In this document: positions 6,661-14,551 of the stretch, piece by piece
Position numbering within the stretch: the first letter of the stretch is position 1
Layout of the letters: each line of letters begins with the position of its first letter
Source of the DNA: Candidatus Baltobacteraceae bacterium
GTDB lineage: Bacteria; Vulcanimicrobiota; Vulcanimicrobiia; Vulcanimicrobiales; Vulcanimicrobiaceae
DNA: 43,233 nucleotides
Direction of reading: 5' to 3'
Assembly (NCBI GenBank): GCA_035502855.1
Contig: DATJTX010000035.1
Coordinates: 1-43,233, forward strand
Notes under the pieces: generated by a model
The model's database searches: none
The model's input: only the letters and a program-made list of their open reading frames with translations
What the model was told of the DNA's origin: nothing
Program-made: the position numbers and the translations under genes

Positions 6661-8051
6661 CACATTTGCAGTGGGGCGGCAGGTTCGGCGCCGCGCCCGA
6701 TCCGGCGCTGCTCGCCTTCGGCTCGTCGCTGGAAGACGATCTCGTGCTCGCGCCGTTCGACGTGCAAACCTCGCAGGCGCACGTCGATGCGCTCGCGGGC
6801 GGCGGCATCATCGATCCCGCGGCGGCAGCCGCGCTGCACGGTGCGCTCGATGGCGTCGCAGCCGAGATCGAGAACGGAAGCTTCGATGCGTACGCGCGTG
6901 CGAGCGGCGCCGAGGACGTGCACGGTGCGATCGATGCGCGCGTGCGCGAGCTGCGCCCGCAGGCCGGTGCGCTCTTGCACGCCGGGCGCAGCCGTAACGA
7001 TCAGGTCGCAACCACGCTCGCGCTCTACGCGCACGACCGCGCGCGGGCGGGCGCGCGGCGCACGCAGTCGATCGCGCGGCATCTGCTCGCGCGCGCCGTG
7101 GAAGAACTCAACGCGCAGACGCTGCTCGCGGCGACGACGCACATGCAGCCGGCACAGCCGGTGCTGCTGGCCTTCTGGCTTCAGACGGCCGCCGAACCGT
7201 TCGTTCGCGACGCAAAACGTTTCGCGCGCGTGGCCGATTCGGCACTGCATTCGTGTCCGCTCGGCTCGGGGGCGGTGTCGGGCTCGACCCTTCCGCTCGA
7301 TCGCGAGGCGGCGTGCCGGCGCTTGGGATTCGAACGGCCCTCGCGCAATGCGATGGACGCGATCGGTACGCGTGAGAGCGCGCTCGACGTCGCGCACGCG
7401 TGCGCGCTTGCGCTCGTCAACGCTTCCCGCGTGAGCGCGGAGATCGTCGTGTGGGCGATGCCGGCGTTCGGGTACGTTCGCCTGGGCGACGCCAGTTCGA
7501 CCGGCTCGAGCCTGATGCCGCAGAAGCGCAATCCCGACGTCTTCGAATTGGTGCGCGGCAGCGCGAGCGAGATTACCGGAGCGTATTTCGGTGCGCTCGC
7601 TTCGACCATCGGGTTGCCGCTTTCCTATCATCGCGATCTGCAGGAGACCAAACGCCTGACGATCGCGGTTTGCGAACGCGCGCTCGCGGCGCTCGACGCG
7701 TTCGAGCGGGCGCTGCGCGACACGAACTTCGTGCGGGCGAACCTGAACGCGCGCGCCGGCGAGGGATACACGGTTGCGACCGACATCGCGGATGCGCTGA
7801 TTCAATCCGGTACGAGTGCGCGCGACGCGCACGCGTTCGTCGGCGCTGCGGTTCGCGCGGCGGAAGAAGCAGGGCGCGCGCTCGACGAGCGCGACCTCGA
7901 CGCGCTCGCTCGAGAAGCCGGCCTTAAGAATCTTCACGCGCCGTTAACGCCGCAGGCGAGCGTGGCGGCGAAAATGACGAGCGGATCCACCTCGCCGGGT
8001 GCGGTGCGCGCGGGTCTTGCTTCGCTCGCCGCGGAATTGGATCAGATATGA
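6657..8051 (+). CDS. argH: Argininosuccinate lyase
   Basis: Splits argininosuccinate into arginine and fumarate, the last step. The 464-residue protein shows WGGRF near the N terminus, the DVHGAIDARV and HAGRSRNDQVATT segments and the superfamily signature GSSLMPQKRNPD containing the catalytic Ser loop. The length is normal. It starts at a GTG overlapping the argG stop, and its TGA overlaps the ATG of argC. The upstream SD is replaced by repeat sequence, so translation probably depends on coupling. Confidence 0.96.
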   Translation: MTHLQWGGRFGAAPDPALLAFGSSLEDDLVLAPFDVQTSQAHVDALAGGGIIDPAAAAALHGALDGVAAEIENGSFDAYARASGAEDVHGAIDARVRELRPQAGALLHAGRSRNDQVATTLALYAHDRARAGARRTQSIARHLLARAVEELNAQTLLAATTHMQPAQPVLLAFWLQTAAEPFVRDAKRFARVADSALHSCPLGSGAVSGSTLPLDREAACRRLGFERPSRNAMDAIGTRESALDVAHACALALVNASRVSAEIVVWAMPAFGYVRLGDASSTGSSLMPQKRNPDVFELVRGSASEITGAYFGALASTIGLPLSYHRDLQETKRLTIAVCERALAALDAFERALRDTNFVRANLNARAGEGYTVATDIADALIQSGTSARDAHAFVGAAVRAAEEAGRALDERDLDALAREAGLKNLHAPLTPQASVAAKMTSGSTSPGAVRAGLASLAAELDQI

Positions 8052-9019
8052 CGCGTGTGCACGTGTGGGGCGCCAGCGGCTACGCGGCGGGCGAAGCGAT
8101 TCGATTGCTCGATCGGCACCCGTTCTTCGACGTGGGCGTGCTCGAAAGCCGCAGTCACGCGGGCGCCGCGCTCGCCGATCATTTTCCGCTCTTGCGCACG
8201 AGTGCGTACGTCTTTTCACCGGCGGGATCGGTTGCGTCGGCGCTGCAGGCCGGTGACGTGGTGATCGCCGCCGGCGGGCATGGGGAGGCGCAGACGCACG
8301 TCCCGGCGTTTCTCGACGCGGGCGCGCGCGTGGTCGATCTCTCGGCCGATTATCGCTTCGACGATCGCGCGGCGTACGGCTTGTGCGAATGGAACCGCGA
8401 AGTGATTGCGAGCGCGCCGTTGGTTGCCAACCCGGGCTGTTATCCGACGGCGAGTCTGCTCGGGCTGCTTCCGCTTCTGCAGCTCGCGACGCCGCTACAG
8501 CTCATCGTCGATGCAAAGAGCGGTATCACCGGCGCGGGGCGCAATCCGTCGGTCGGCTCGCTCTACGCCGAAGTTGCCGGCGATATTCGCGCCTACGGCA
8601 TCGCGGGGCACCGGCATCAACCCGAGATCGAACGGTTCTTGCGCGTTCACGGCAGTGCCGCGCCGTTGCTTTTCACGCCGCACGTCGTTCCGCTCGCGCG
8701 CGGGATGCTCGCCGATTCGTACGCAGTCTTCGACCGCGTGCTCGATGAAGGCGCGGTGCGCGCCGCGTTTGCGAAAGCGTACGTGAGCAGCCCGTTTGTA
8801 CGCATGCTCGAGGGCGAGCGCATCCCGAGCGTGGCCGCGGTGAACGGCACGAACGATGCGGAGCTGCGCGTCGACGTGGTCGGAAACACCGTGCGCGTGC
8901 TGTGCGCGATCGATAATCTCGGCAAAGGCGCAGCGGGTCAAGCCGTACAGAATCTCAACCTCATGCTGGGCTATCCCGAGGAGACCGGATTGCATGCTCG
9001 CGCCATTGTTGCAGGATGA
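8048..9019 (+). CDS. argC: N-acetyl-gamma-glutamyl-phosphate reductase
   Basis: Reduces acetylglutamyl phosphate to the semialdehyde with NADPH. The 323-residue protein begins with a dinucleotide loop VWGASGYAAGEAIRLL (G-A-S-G-Y-A) and has the active-site cysteine at about residue 131 in NPGCYPTAS, then KSGITGAGRNPS and the GHRHQPEI histidine segment. The start overlaps the argH stop (ATGA) and the end overlaps argJ by 26 bp. Confidence 0.96.
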   Translation: MTRVHVWGASGYAAGEAIRLLDRHPFFDVGVLESRSHAGAALADHFPLLRTSAYVFSPAGSVASALQAGDVVIAAGGHGEAQTHVPAFLDAGARVVDLSADYRFDDRAAYGLCEWNREVIASAPLVANPGCYPTASLLGLLPLLQLATPLQLIVDAKSGITGAGRNPSVGSLYAEVAGDIRAYGIAGHRHQPEIERFLRVHGSAAPLLFTPHVVPLARGMLADSYAVFDRVLDEGAVRAAFAKAYVSSPFVRMLEGERIPSVAAVNGTNDAELRVDVVGNTVRVLCAIDNLGKGAAGQAVQNLNLMLGYPEETGLHARAIVAG

Positions 9020-10217
9020 CGACGTCCGCCTCGTAGCCGTACGCGGCGGCATCGGCGCGGTGCCCGGCGTGCGTCTCGCCGGCGTGCACGCCGGCATCAA
9101 ACCGCGCAAGCGCGATCTCGCGCTGATCGTTTTCGATGTGCCGCAGGCCTGTGCGTCCGTCATCACGACCAACGAGATCAAGGCTGCGCCGCTGCTGGTG
9201 AGCGCCGAACACATCGGGCAATCGGGCGGCGCGATGCGCGCCGTCGTGTGCAATTCGGGCTGCGCCAACGCGTGCACGGGCGAGCGCGGCGAGCGCGATA
9301 GCCGCGCGACCGCGCGGCAGACCGGCGCGCTGCTGAAGATTCCGATGACGAGCATCGTGATCGCCTCCACCGGCGTGATCGGCGTGCCGCTGCCGATGGA
9401 TCGCGTGCAGCGCGGCCTCGAGCGCGCGATCGCCCAGCTCGAGAGCGGGATGAAGTCAAGCAACGACGCGGCAGAGGCGATTCTGACCACCGATCGCGTG
9501 CCGAAACTCGCAGCCTACGAGTTCTACGTCGGCGGGAAGAAATATACCGTCGGCGGGATCGCCAAAGGATCGGGGATGATCGCTCCCAACATGGCGACGA
9601 TGCTCGCCTTCGTGGCGACCAATCTGCCGATGAGCCGAGAGGCGCTGCAGCGGGAACTGCGCGAAGCGTGCGATGCGAGCTTCAACATGATTTCGGTTGA
9701 CGGCTGCATGTCGACCAACGACGCGGCCTATGCGTTCGCGCCCGCCGGCAAACAGGCACCGCCGGCGCCGTTTTCGCGCGCACTGCGCCAGGTTTGTTTG
9801 GACCTGGCGCTGGCGATGGTGGCCGACGGCGAGGGCGCGACCAAGACGCTCACCCTCCACGTGACCGGCGCGAAGGACGTCGCGCAAGCGCGCGCGATCG
9901 GGCGAGCCGCGATCAACAGCAATTTAGTTCGCACCGCGCTGTACGGTGAGGATCCGAACTGGGGACGCATCATCGCTGCGGCTGGTTCGGTCAACGCGGG
10001 ACTCGATCCCGAGAAATGGTCGCTCTTGCTCAACGGCAAGACCTGGGTGCAGGTCGGCGCGATCGAAGCGCTCAGCGAAGCCGAGGCGCATCACGAACTG
10101 GAGATCACCGATATCGTGGTGGAATTGCGTTTGGGGCTGGGCGACGCGGCCGCCACCGCCTGGGGGTGCGACCTGTCAAAGGACTATGTCCGCATCAACG
10201 CAAGTTACCGCACATAG
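8994..10217 (+). CDS. argJ: Bifunctional ornithine acetyltransferase/N-acetylglutamate synthase
   Basis: Recycles the acetyl group from acetylornithine to glutamate and, in the bifunctional forms, also makes acetylglutamate from acetyl-CoA. ATG 8994 gives 407 residues. The autocleavage nucleophile is Thr202 in NMATMLAF, preceded by the KGSGMIAPN loop; CNSGCANACTG and ASTGVIGVPLPM form the rest of the active site. Family proteins self-cleave into alpha and beta chains before this Thr. Its presence explains why the cluster needs no separate argA or argE. It overlaps argC by 26 bp, and argD starts 2 nt after it. Confidence 0.96.
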   Translation: MLAPLLQDDDVRLVAVRGGIGAVPGVRLAGVHAGIKPRKRDLALIVFDVPQACASVITTNEIKAAPLLVSAEHIGQSGGAMRAVVCNSGCANACTGERGERDSRATARQTGALLKIPMTSIVIASTGVIGVPLPMDRVQRGLERAIAQLESGMKSSNDAAEAILTTDRVPKLAAYEFYVGGKKYTVGGIAKGSGMIAPNMATMLAFVATNLPMSREALQRELREACDASFNMISVDGCMSTNDAAYAFAPAGKQAPPAPFSRALRQVCLDLALAMVADGEGATKTLTLHVTGAKDVAQARAIGRAAINSNLVRTALYGEDPNWGRIIAAAGSVNAGLDPEKWSLLLNGKTWVQVGAIEALSEAEAHHELEITDIVVELRLGLGDAAATAWGCDLSKDYVRINASYRT

Positions 10218-10219
10218 CC

Positions 10220-11419
10220 ATGGATGCTCTTTTAGGTAATTATAATCGGGCGCCGGTGACGTTCGTGCGCGGCGAGGGCTGCTATCTCTTCGACGATCAG
10301 GGGCGGCGCTATCTCGATTTCATCGCCGGTATTGCGGTGTGTGCGCTCGGTCACAGCCATCCGTGGATCGCACAGGCGGTTTCGGAGCAAGCGCGCACGC
10401 TCGTTCACGTGAGCAATCTCTACTATCAGGAGCCGGCCGGCACTCTCGCGCGCGAATTGGTCGATCGCAGCGGCCTCGCGCGCGTGTTCTTCTGCAATTC
10501 GGGCACCGAAGCGAACGAAGCCGCGATCAAGCTCGCGCGCAAACGGGCGTTCCGTCGCGACGAGAAGGATCGCATGACGATCCTGGCCTGCACGGGATCG
10601 TTTCACGGGCGTACGTACGGCGCGCTGGCCGCTACCGACAACGCGAAGTATCAAGAGGGTTTCGGACCGATGCCGGCGGGCTTCGCGTTCACGCCGTTCA
10701 ACGACGTCGCCGCGCTCGAGAAGAATTTGGACGAGCGCGTCGCCGCGTTCATCGTCGAGCCGGTGCAGGGAGAGAGCGGCGTCCACCCGGCGACGCCGGA
10801 ATTTTTGGCTGCGGCGCGGCGGCTGTGCGATGCGCGCGGCGCGCTGCTGATCTTCGATGAGATTCAGTGCGGCATGGGACGGCTCGGACCGCTCTTCGCC
10901 TTCCAGCGCTTCGAAGTCACACCCGACGTGGTGACGATGGCGAAGGCGCTCGCGAACGGTTTACCCATCGGCGCGATGCTGGTGGCGGAGTGCGCGGCCG
11001 ACGCGCTGCGTCCGGGCGATCACGGTTCGACGTTCGGCGGCTCGCCGATTCCGTGCGCGGCGGCGCTGGCGCATCTGCGCGTGCGCGATGCGATCGATCT
11101 CGCTTCGTACGTCGCGGTGCGCGAGGTACAGCTGATGGCGCGCCTGACCGATCTCGCGCTGGCGTTTCCCAACGCGATCGACGGGATGCGCGGAATAGGG
11201 CTTTTGGCCGCGCTGCAGTTGAAAGAGAAATATCCGGTTGGCGACGTCGTGACCGCGCTGCGCGAAGCCGGCGTGCTGGTCGGAAGCGCGGGCGGGAACT
11301 CACTGCGCTTCGCACCGCCGCTGGTGATCGGCGAAGAGGGCATCGACGAGGCCTACGACGCGCTCTACGACGTGCTCGCGAAGCTGGACGAACGCAAAGA
11401 ACCGATCTTGGCAGGCTGA
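10220..11419 (+). CDS. argD: Acetylornithine aminotransferase
   Basis: A class III PLP-dependent aminotransferase converting N-acetylglutamate semialdehyde to acetylornithine. The 399-residue protein shows CNSGTEANEAAIKLAR, FHGRTYGALAAT, the FDEIQCGMGR cofactor aspartate and the PLP lysine at about residue 242 in TMAKALANGLPIGAM, followed by HGSTFGG. It is the last gene of the arginine operon. No clear terminator hairpin follows before the first riboswitch 115 bp later, so read-through into the fluoride region cannot be excluded. Confidence 0.95.
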   Translation: MDALLGNYNRAPVTFVRGEGCYLFDDQGRRYLDFIAGIAVCALGHSHPWIAQAVSEQARTLVHVSNLYYQEPAGTLARELVDRSGLARVFFCNSGTEANEAAIKLARKRAFRRDEKDRMTILACTGSFHGRTYGALAATDNAKYQEGFGPMPAGFAFTPFNDVAALEKNLDERVAAFIVEPVQGESGVHPATPEFLAAARRLCDARGALLIFDEIQCGMGRLGPLFAFQRFEVTPDVVTMAKALANGLPIGAMLVAECAADALRPGDHGSTFGGSPIPCAAALAHLRVRDAIDLASYVAVREVQLMARLTDLALAFPNAIDGMRGIGLLAALQLKEKYPVGDVVTALREAGVLVGSAGGNSLRFAPPLVIGEEGIDEAYDALYDVLAKLDERKEPILAG

Positions 11420-11533
11420 GCCTTGGGGTACATGTAGTTTGGCCTGCTCACGCGGCTGCAAATAGCTACTCACGCTTGTGGCAGAATGCGGATAGATAGG
11501 AACGATCTCGTAATTCGGCTAAAGCGTAATCCA

Positions 11534-11617
11534 GCGGGATGGAGCTTCCGTCTAACCGCCGAAAACGGCTAATGGCTCCTATCAAGATGAGCACCGTAGT
11601 CTTGACAGGAGTTTTTT
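11534..11617 (+). promoter_or_regulatory. Fluoride (crcB-motif) riboswitch 1
   Basis: The aptamer (11534-11580) reads GGGATGGAGC..CCGTCTAACCGCC-GAAAA-CGGCTAATGGCTCCT. It has the GATG and ATGG-CTCC blocks, the GCCG/CGGC hairpin and the GGAGC/GCTCC P1 stem of crcB-motif RNAs; usual CTGATGG is CTAATGG here. The 3' strand CTCCT (11576-11580) can instead pair in a hairpin, CTCCTATCAAGA (11576-11587) with TCTTGACAGGAG (11600-11611), followed by six T: an intrinsic terminator. AGGAG in its 3' arm is also the ribosome-binding site of the gene at 11619. Fluoride binding should hold CTCCT in P1 and turn the gene on. Confidence 0.9.
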
Positions 11618-11618
11618 C

Positions 11619-11930
11619 ATGCGCAAGGCTTCATCGCGGTCCAAGATCGAGCATCCGAGACGGTCGGCCGTCGTCGCGGCCGTGCTCAGGCTGCTCCTCA
11701 CATTGTCCGGAATGGGCTGCGCGATTGTGTTTAAAGAAGGTTTCGTCGCCATCGTTTCGGTGCTCGCATCGTATTTAATCCCCGTCGGCGGCTATCGCGT
11801 TCTGCGGGTGCAGGCCGTTGCGCTGGCCGCTATGGGCGCCTACGTATATACCGCGGTATCGCACGGCAGCGGAGAAGTCTTTTTCATCGTGGGCGCCGGA
11901 TTATGTCTTGGCGCGATGGCGCAACGTTGA
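11619..11930 (+). CDS. Fluoride-riboswitch-controlled small membrane protein
   Basis: A 103-residue basic-start protein with three likely membrane helices (about residues 18-38, 42-58 and 63-100, the last possibly two short helices). The start ATG lies 7 nt after AGGAG, which is part of the riboswitch hairpin. It does not look like CrcB/Fluc, which has about 125 residues, four helices and conserved Asn and Phe-box residues, and it is far too short for CLC-F. The family is not recognised. Control by a fluoride riboswitch makes a role in fluoride export or membrane protection a reasonable inference, without proof. Confidence 0.8.
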   Translation: MRKASSRSKIEHPRRSAVVAAVLRLLLTLSGMGCAIVFKEGFVAIVSVLASYLIPVGGYRVLRVQAVALAAMGAYVYTAVSHGSGEVFFIVGAGLCLGAMAQR

Positions 11931-12019
11931 GCGTTCACTGAATCGATTGCGCGCGCCTTGGATCACCGGTGCAGGGCATGCGAAGGGCGCAGCGGTCGTC
12001 AGTAAGAACACGCTACCAA

Positions 12020-12098
12020 CGGGGATGGAGCACCCCCTCGAACCGCCAATAATCGGCTGATGGCTCCTGGCCGGATCCGCTAAGCCAGGAGCTTTTTT
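12020..12098 (+). promoter_or_regulatory. Fluoride (crcB-motif) riboswitch 2
   Basis: The aptamer (12020-12068) has GGGGATGGAGC..CCCC, then AACC-GCC-AATAATC-GGC-TGATGGCTCCT: the canonical CTGATGGCTCC block, the GGGG/CCCC pairing and the GGAGC/GCTCC P1 stem. The competing hairpin is CTCCTGGC (12064-12071) with GCCAGGAG (12084-12091), followed by C and six T, directly before the ATG at 12099. As in copy 1 the terminator's 3' arm carries the AGGAG ribosome-binding site. This is the closest of the three to the consensus. Confidence 0.93.
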
Positions 12099-12749
12099 AT
12101 GTCACAACGCTCGCCGATGGGCGATCTTTTCGACGACCTTTGTCACGCCGAGGAAGCGGCGCGTGAACGGCTCCTCGCGGGCTGCGCGGATGACGCGATA
12201 AAGATCGAGCGCTACTTTAACCGCCCGCTGGAAATCGCCAAACGCAGTGCTCGCAATACCATGGCCGGCATGGGATTCTTGGAGGATGTGGATCTCGCGG
12301 CGGGCCTGCGCCGGGAGGCGTTCGAGCGTATCGGAACAGTCTGCGCCGATTCCATCTGCTCGAAGGCCGCGTTGCGCGTGCGCGCGCGGTTCCGCATTTA
12401 CGCGGATGAGATTGCCAACGCCGAAGATCGCATCGCTGACGCCATTGCCGCGTCGCGTCTTGTTCACGTAGAGCGCATCTTTCCGCGCATGTTCTCGATT
12501 GGATGGATTGACTTCGACAATCTGCATATCCCTGATCCTCCGGGCGACGATGCCGCCATCGACGATTGGATCGAGCATCTGCGCCGCGCCGTCGGCGAAG
12601 AACTTGCCGCGAGTACGAAGCGTGCAGTCGGCGAGGTGCTCGAACAGGGATATGCTCGGCTCGGCGTGATCAAGTCGTGCATCGATGCCACGCTCCGAGC
12701 TCTACGTCGCACGGCGCAAGCGGAAATCTCCCACGTGGGACAGGTATGA
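12099..12749 (+). CDS. Fluoride-riboswitch-controlled protein of unknown function
   Basis: A 216-residue, soluble-looking, strongly alpha-helical protein with no signal peptide or membrane segment. It is rich in Ala, Arg, Asp and Glu, and its four cysteines are scattered (no metal-site spacing). A central segment IFPRMFSIGWIDFDNLHIPDPPGDD separates an N-terminal helical half from a C-terminal helical hairpin (EELAASTKRAVGEVLEQGYARLGVIKSCIDATLRALRR). I do not recognise the family. The start is fixed by riboswitch 2, whose hairpin ends at this ATG. The last codon overlaps a possible 24-codon ORF. Confidence 0.8.
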   Translation: MSQRSPMGDLFDDLCHAEEAARERLLAGCADDAIKIERYFNRPLEIAKRSARNTMAGMGFLEDVDLAAGLRREAFERIGTVCADSICSKAALRVRARFRIYADEIANAEDRIADAIAASRLVHVERIFPRMFSIGWIDFDNLHIPDPPGDDAAIDDWIEHLRRAVGEELAASTKRAVGEVLEQGYARLGVIKSCIDATLRALRRTAQAEISHVGQV

Positions 12750-12820
12750 ACCAGAAGGGGCCGGTAATTGTCGACGTCTGCGCGGCTCCGGTCGCCAGGA
12801 AGCCGAACCGCAGACCCTGA
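12746..12820 (+). CDS. Possible 24-residue leader ORF
   Basis: ATGA overlap with the preceding stop opens a short frame, MNQKGPVIVDVCAAPVARKPN... ending at TGA 12818-12820. Its DNA also forms a strong imperfect hairpin (GTCTGCG at about 12775 with CGCAGAC at about 12811, inner GGCTCC/GGAAGCC). It may simply be the terminator-like or structured 3' end of the preceding gene. There is no conservation evidence for the peptide. Confidence 0.2.
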   Translation: MNQKGPVIVDVCAAPVARKPNRRP

Positions 12821-12830
12821 AGGGGCTATT

Positions 12831-12923
12831 CGGGCGGTGGAGTTCGCCCGTGACGTACGTGTCGCAAACTGCCGTAGGGCCGATGACTCCTGACAATCAC
12901 GCGTATCGTATTGTCAGGAGCAT
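12831..12923 (+). promoter_or_regulatory. Fluoride (crcB-motif) riboswitch 3, translational type
   Basis: The aptamer begins at 12831 with GGGCGGTGGAGTTCGCCC, has an extra 16-nt segment, then AAACT-GCC-GTAG-GGC-CGATGACTCCT. The P1 stem is GGAGT/ACTCC where copies 1 and 2 have GGAGC/GCTCC, a compensatory change. GATG is GGTG here. The competing hairpin is a perfect CTCCTGACAAT (12887-12897) with ATTGTCAGGAG (12910-12920); no T-run follows. Its 3' arm contains AGGAG, the ribosome-binding site for the TTG start at 12924. Control is therefore more likely at translation initiation, for the first gene of the Hyf-like operon. Confidence 0.87.
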
Positions 12924-13883
12924 TTGTTGATCTTACACCCGATAGCGGTGCAGGCGGCCCAGGTATTGACTCTCCTGCTGCTCTCACCGCTGCTCACGGG
13001 ATGTATCGCGCGCGCCGAAGCCGTCATTGCCGGCAAGCGTGGCCCGTCGATTTTCCAGACGTACCGCGACATCCTGAAGTTTTTTCGGAAGCAACCGCTT
13101 ACACCGGAGCCCTCGTCGTGGGTTTTCCGAACGGCCCCGTATGTGGCGTGTGCGTGCTATGCGACGATCGCAACGCTGATCCCGGTCCTCACCACGTACC
13201 CGTTGCCCGGCGCCACCTTCGGCGACATTCTCGGCGGCGCGTTCCTCTTCGCTCTCGCGGGTTTCGCAACGGCGCTTGCCGGAATCGACTCGGGTTCGGA
13301 ATACGCGCAGATCGGCAGCAGCCGTGCGACGATGGTCGGCATCCTCGTCGAGCCTACGCTGATCTTCGTATTTTTCTCGGTTGCCTTTATCACAGGAACC
13401 GATCTGCCGTACGCGATGAACGCCGCGCTTCGCGACTCCGCGGCCAACGTGCTTCGCCCAGCGCACGTGCTCGCGACCGCGGCCTTTTTCATGATGATGC
13501 TAGTGGATACCGGACGCATACCGATCGAAAGTTCGTCAGCGACCATCGAATTCGGCATGATCGACGATGCGCGCACGTTTGAGCATTCCGGCCCGTGGAT
13601 GGCCCTCTTCAAGTGGAGCTCGTCCATGAAGCAATTTTTGCTCTATACAATTTTCGTCAACGTGTTGCTGTTGCCGATGGGTTTATCGTCAAGCGGTAGC
13701 GTCGGGTCAGTAGCGCTCGCGGTTGTGACGCTCTTCGGAAAGATGCTGATCGTCGGCGCGGTTGTGGCTGCTATCGAGACGACGTTCGCGAAATTGCGCT
13801 TGTACAAGATTACCGAATTCATCGCAACCGGTCTGCTCATCGCCATCCTGGCGGTCTTCGCCTATGCGGTGGGGTTCGGATGA
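12924..13883 (+). CDS. hyfC: HyfC/NuoH-like membrane subunit
   Basis: A 319-residue, roughly eight-helix protein of the HyfC/HycD/NuoH family, which anchors the peripheral arm of hydrogenase-4-type complexes and complex I. Family hallmarks are GKRGPSIFQTYRDILKFFRK, IGSSRATMVGILVEP, DTGRIPIESSSATIEFGMID and FEHSGPWMALFKWSSSMKQ. Two acidic positions usually seen in HyfC are changed: GSSRE is GSSRA, and ALxEW is ALFKW. The start is TTG at 12924 (12927 possible), 4-7 nt after the riboswitch hairpin's AGGAG. It is the first gene of a run in which each stop overlaps the next start. Confidence 0.88.
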   Translation: MLILHPIAVQAAQVLTLLLLSPLLTGCIARAEAVIAGKRGPSIFQTYRDILKFFRKQPLTPEPSSWVFRTAPYVACACYATIATLIPVLTTYPLPGATFGDILGGAFLFALAGFATALAGIDSGSEYAQIGSSRATMVGILVEPTLIFVFFSVAFITGTDLPYAMNAALRDSAANVLRPAHVLATAAFFMMMLVDTGRIPIESSSATIEFGMIDDARTFEHSGPWMALFKWSSSMKQFLLYTIFVNVLLLPMGLSSSGSVGSVALAVVTLFGKMLIVGAVVAAIETTFAKLRLYKITEFIATGLLIAILAVFAYAVGFG

Positions 13884-14551
13884 CGCTTCATCAACTCACT
13901 GTTCCTGAGGCGTTCGCCGGGACGATCGCGATGCTGCTGCTCGTCGTGCAACTCACGCTGTTCCGTTCCGTCGTGATCTCCGAGTTCATCCGAGTGTACG
14001 CTATCCAGGCTTGGCTCGTTGCCGCGATTTGCCTGGGGGTCGGCGTTACCGAGGGTGGCTGGGACCTCGTCGCCCTGGCTATGCTGACGCTGCTGTTCAA
14101 AGGCATCCTTTTGCCACGATACATGCAGCGGCTCGCTCGCGGTATCTCGGCGCGCATCGAGCTGCCGGCGCGTATAAACGTGCGGATTTCGTTGCTCATT
14201 GCCGGGGTGCTTATCGGCGTTTCGATCCTTACGTCGATTCAACTGCCGTTGCATCAAGGCGCTTTCTTACCCAAAGCGGATCTTGCAACCGCGCTATCGA
14301 TGGTTTTCATCGGTTTTCTCGTCGCGATTCTCCGACCAAATGCACTCGCGCAGGTCGTCGCGTTTCTCACACTGGAGGATGGTCTGTTCTTCGGAACCAT
14401 CACGCTCGCACCGGGGCTCCCGTTTATCATCGGTATCCTTCTCTTGATCGATGTGCTCGTTGCGGTGGTCGTATTCGCCGTTTTGGTCCGGGCCTTGGTC
14501 GGGCAGCGAGCCGCCGCCTCCGTGCACGTCTTCGAAACGCTCCGCGGATGA
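13880..14551 (+). CDS. hyfE: HyfE-like membrane subunit
   Basis: A 223-residue protein with about six to seven membrane helices, matching HyfE: an N-terminal NuoK-like part with FRSVVISEFIRVYAIQAWLVA, a basic loop RYMQRLARGISARIELPARINV, and the typical NALAQVVAFLTLEDGLFF segment near residue 165. HyfE sits between the HyfC anchor and antiporter-like subunits in the membrane arm. It starts at the ATGA overlap with the preceding gene and overlaps the next in the same way. Confidence 0.87.
   Translation: MTLHQLTVPEAFAGTIAMLLLVVQLTLFRSVVISEFIRVYAIQAWLVAAICLGVGVTEGGWDLVALAMLTLLFKGILLPRYMQRLARGISARIELPARINVRISLLIAGVLIGVSILTSIQLPLHQGAFLPKADLATALSMVFIGFLVAILRPNALAQVVAFLTLEDGLFFGTITLAPGLPFIIGILLLIDVLVAVVVFAVLVRALVGQRAAASVHVFETLRG

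Noticed and set aside
6612-7937. 441-codon minus-strand frame opposite argH
   Set aside because: Same kind of GC-driven shadow; argH has all its signature motifs on the plus strand.
11619-11930. Identification of the small membrane protein as CrcB/Fluc
   Set aside because: Too short, too few helices, and the conserved Fluc residues are not present; left as unknown.
14011-14547. Upstream extension of the hyfF-like frame
   Set aside because: The extension overlaps hyfE entirely and is Arg-rich; the ATG at 14548 overlaps the hyfE stop and begins a membrane helix.
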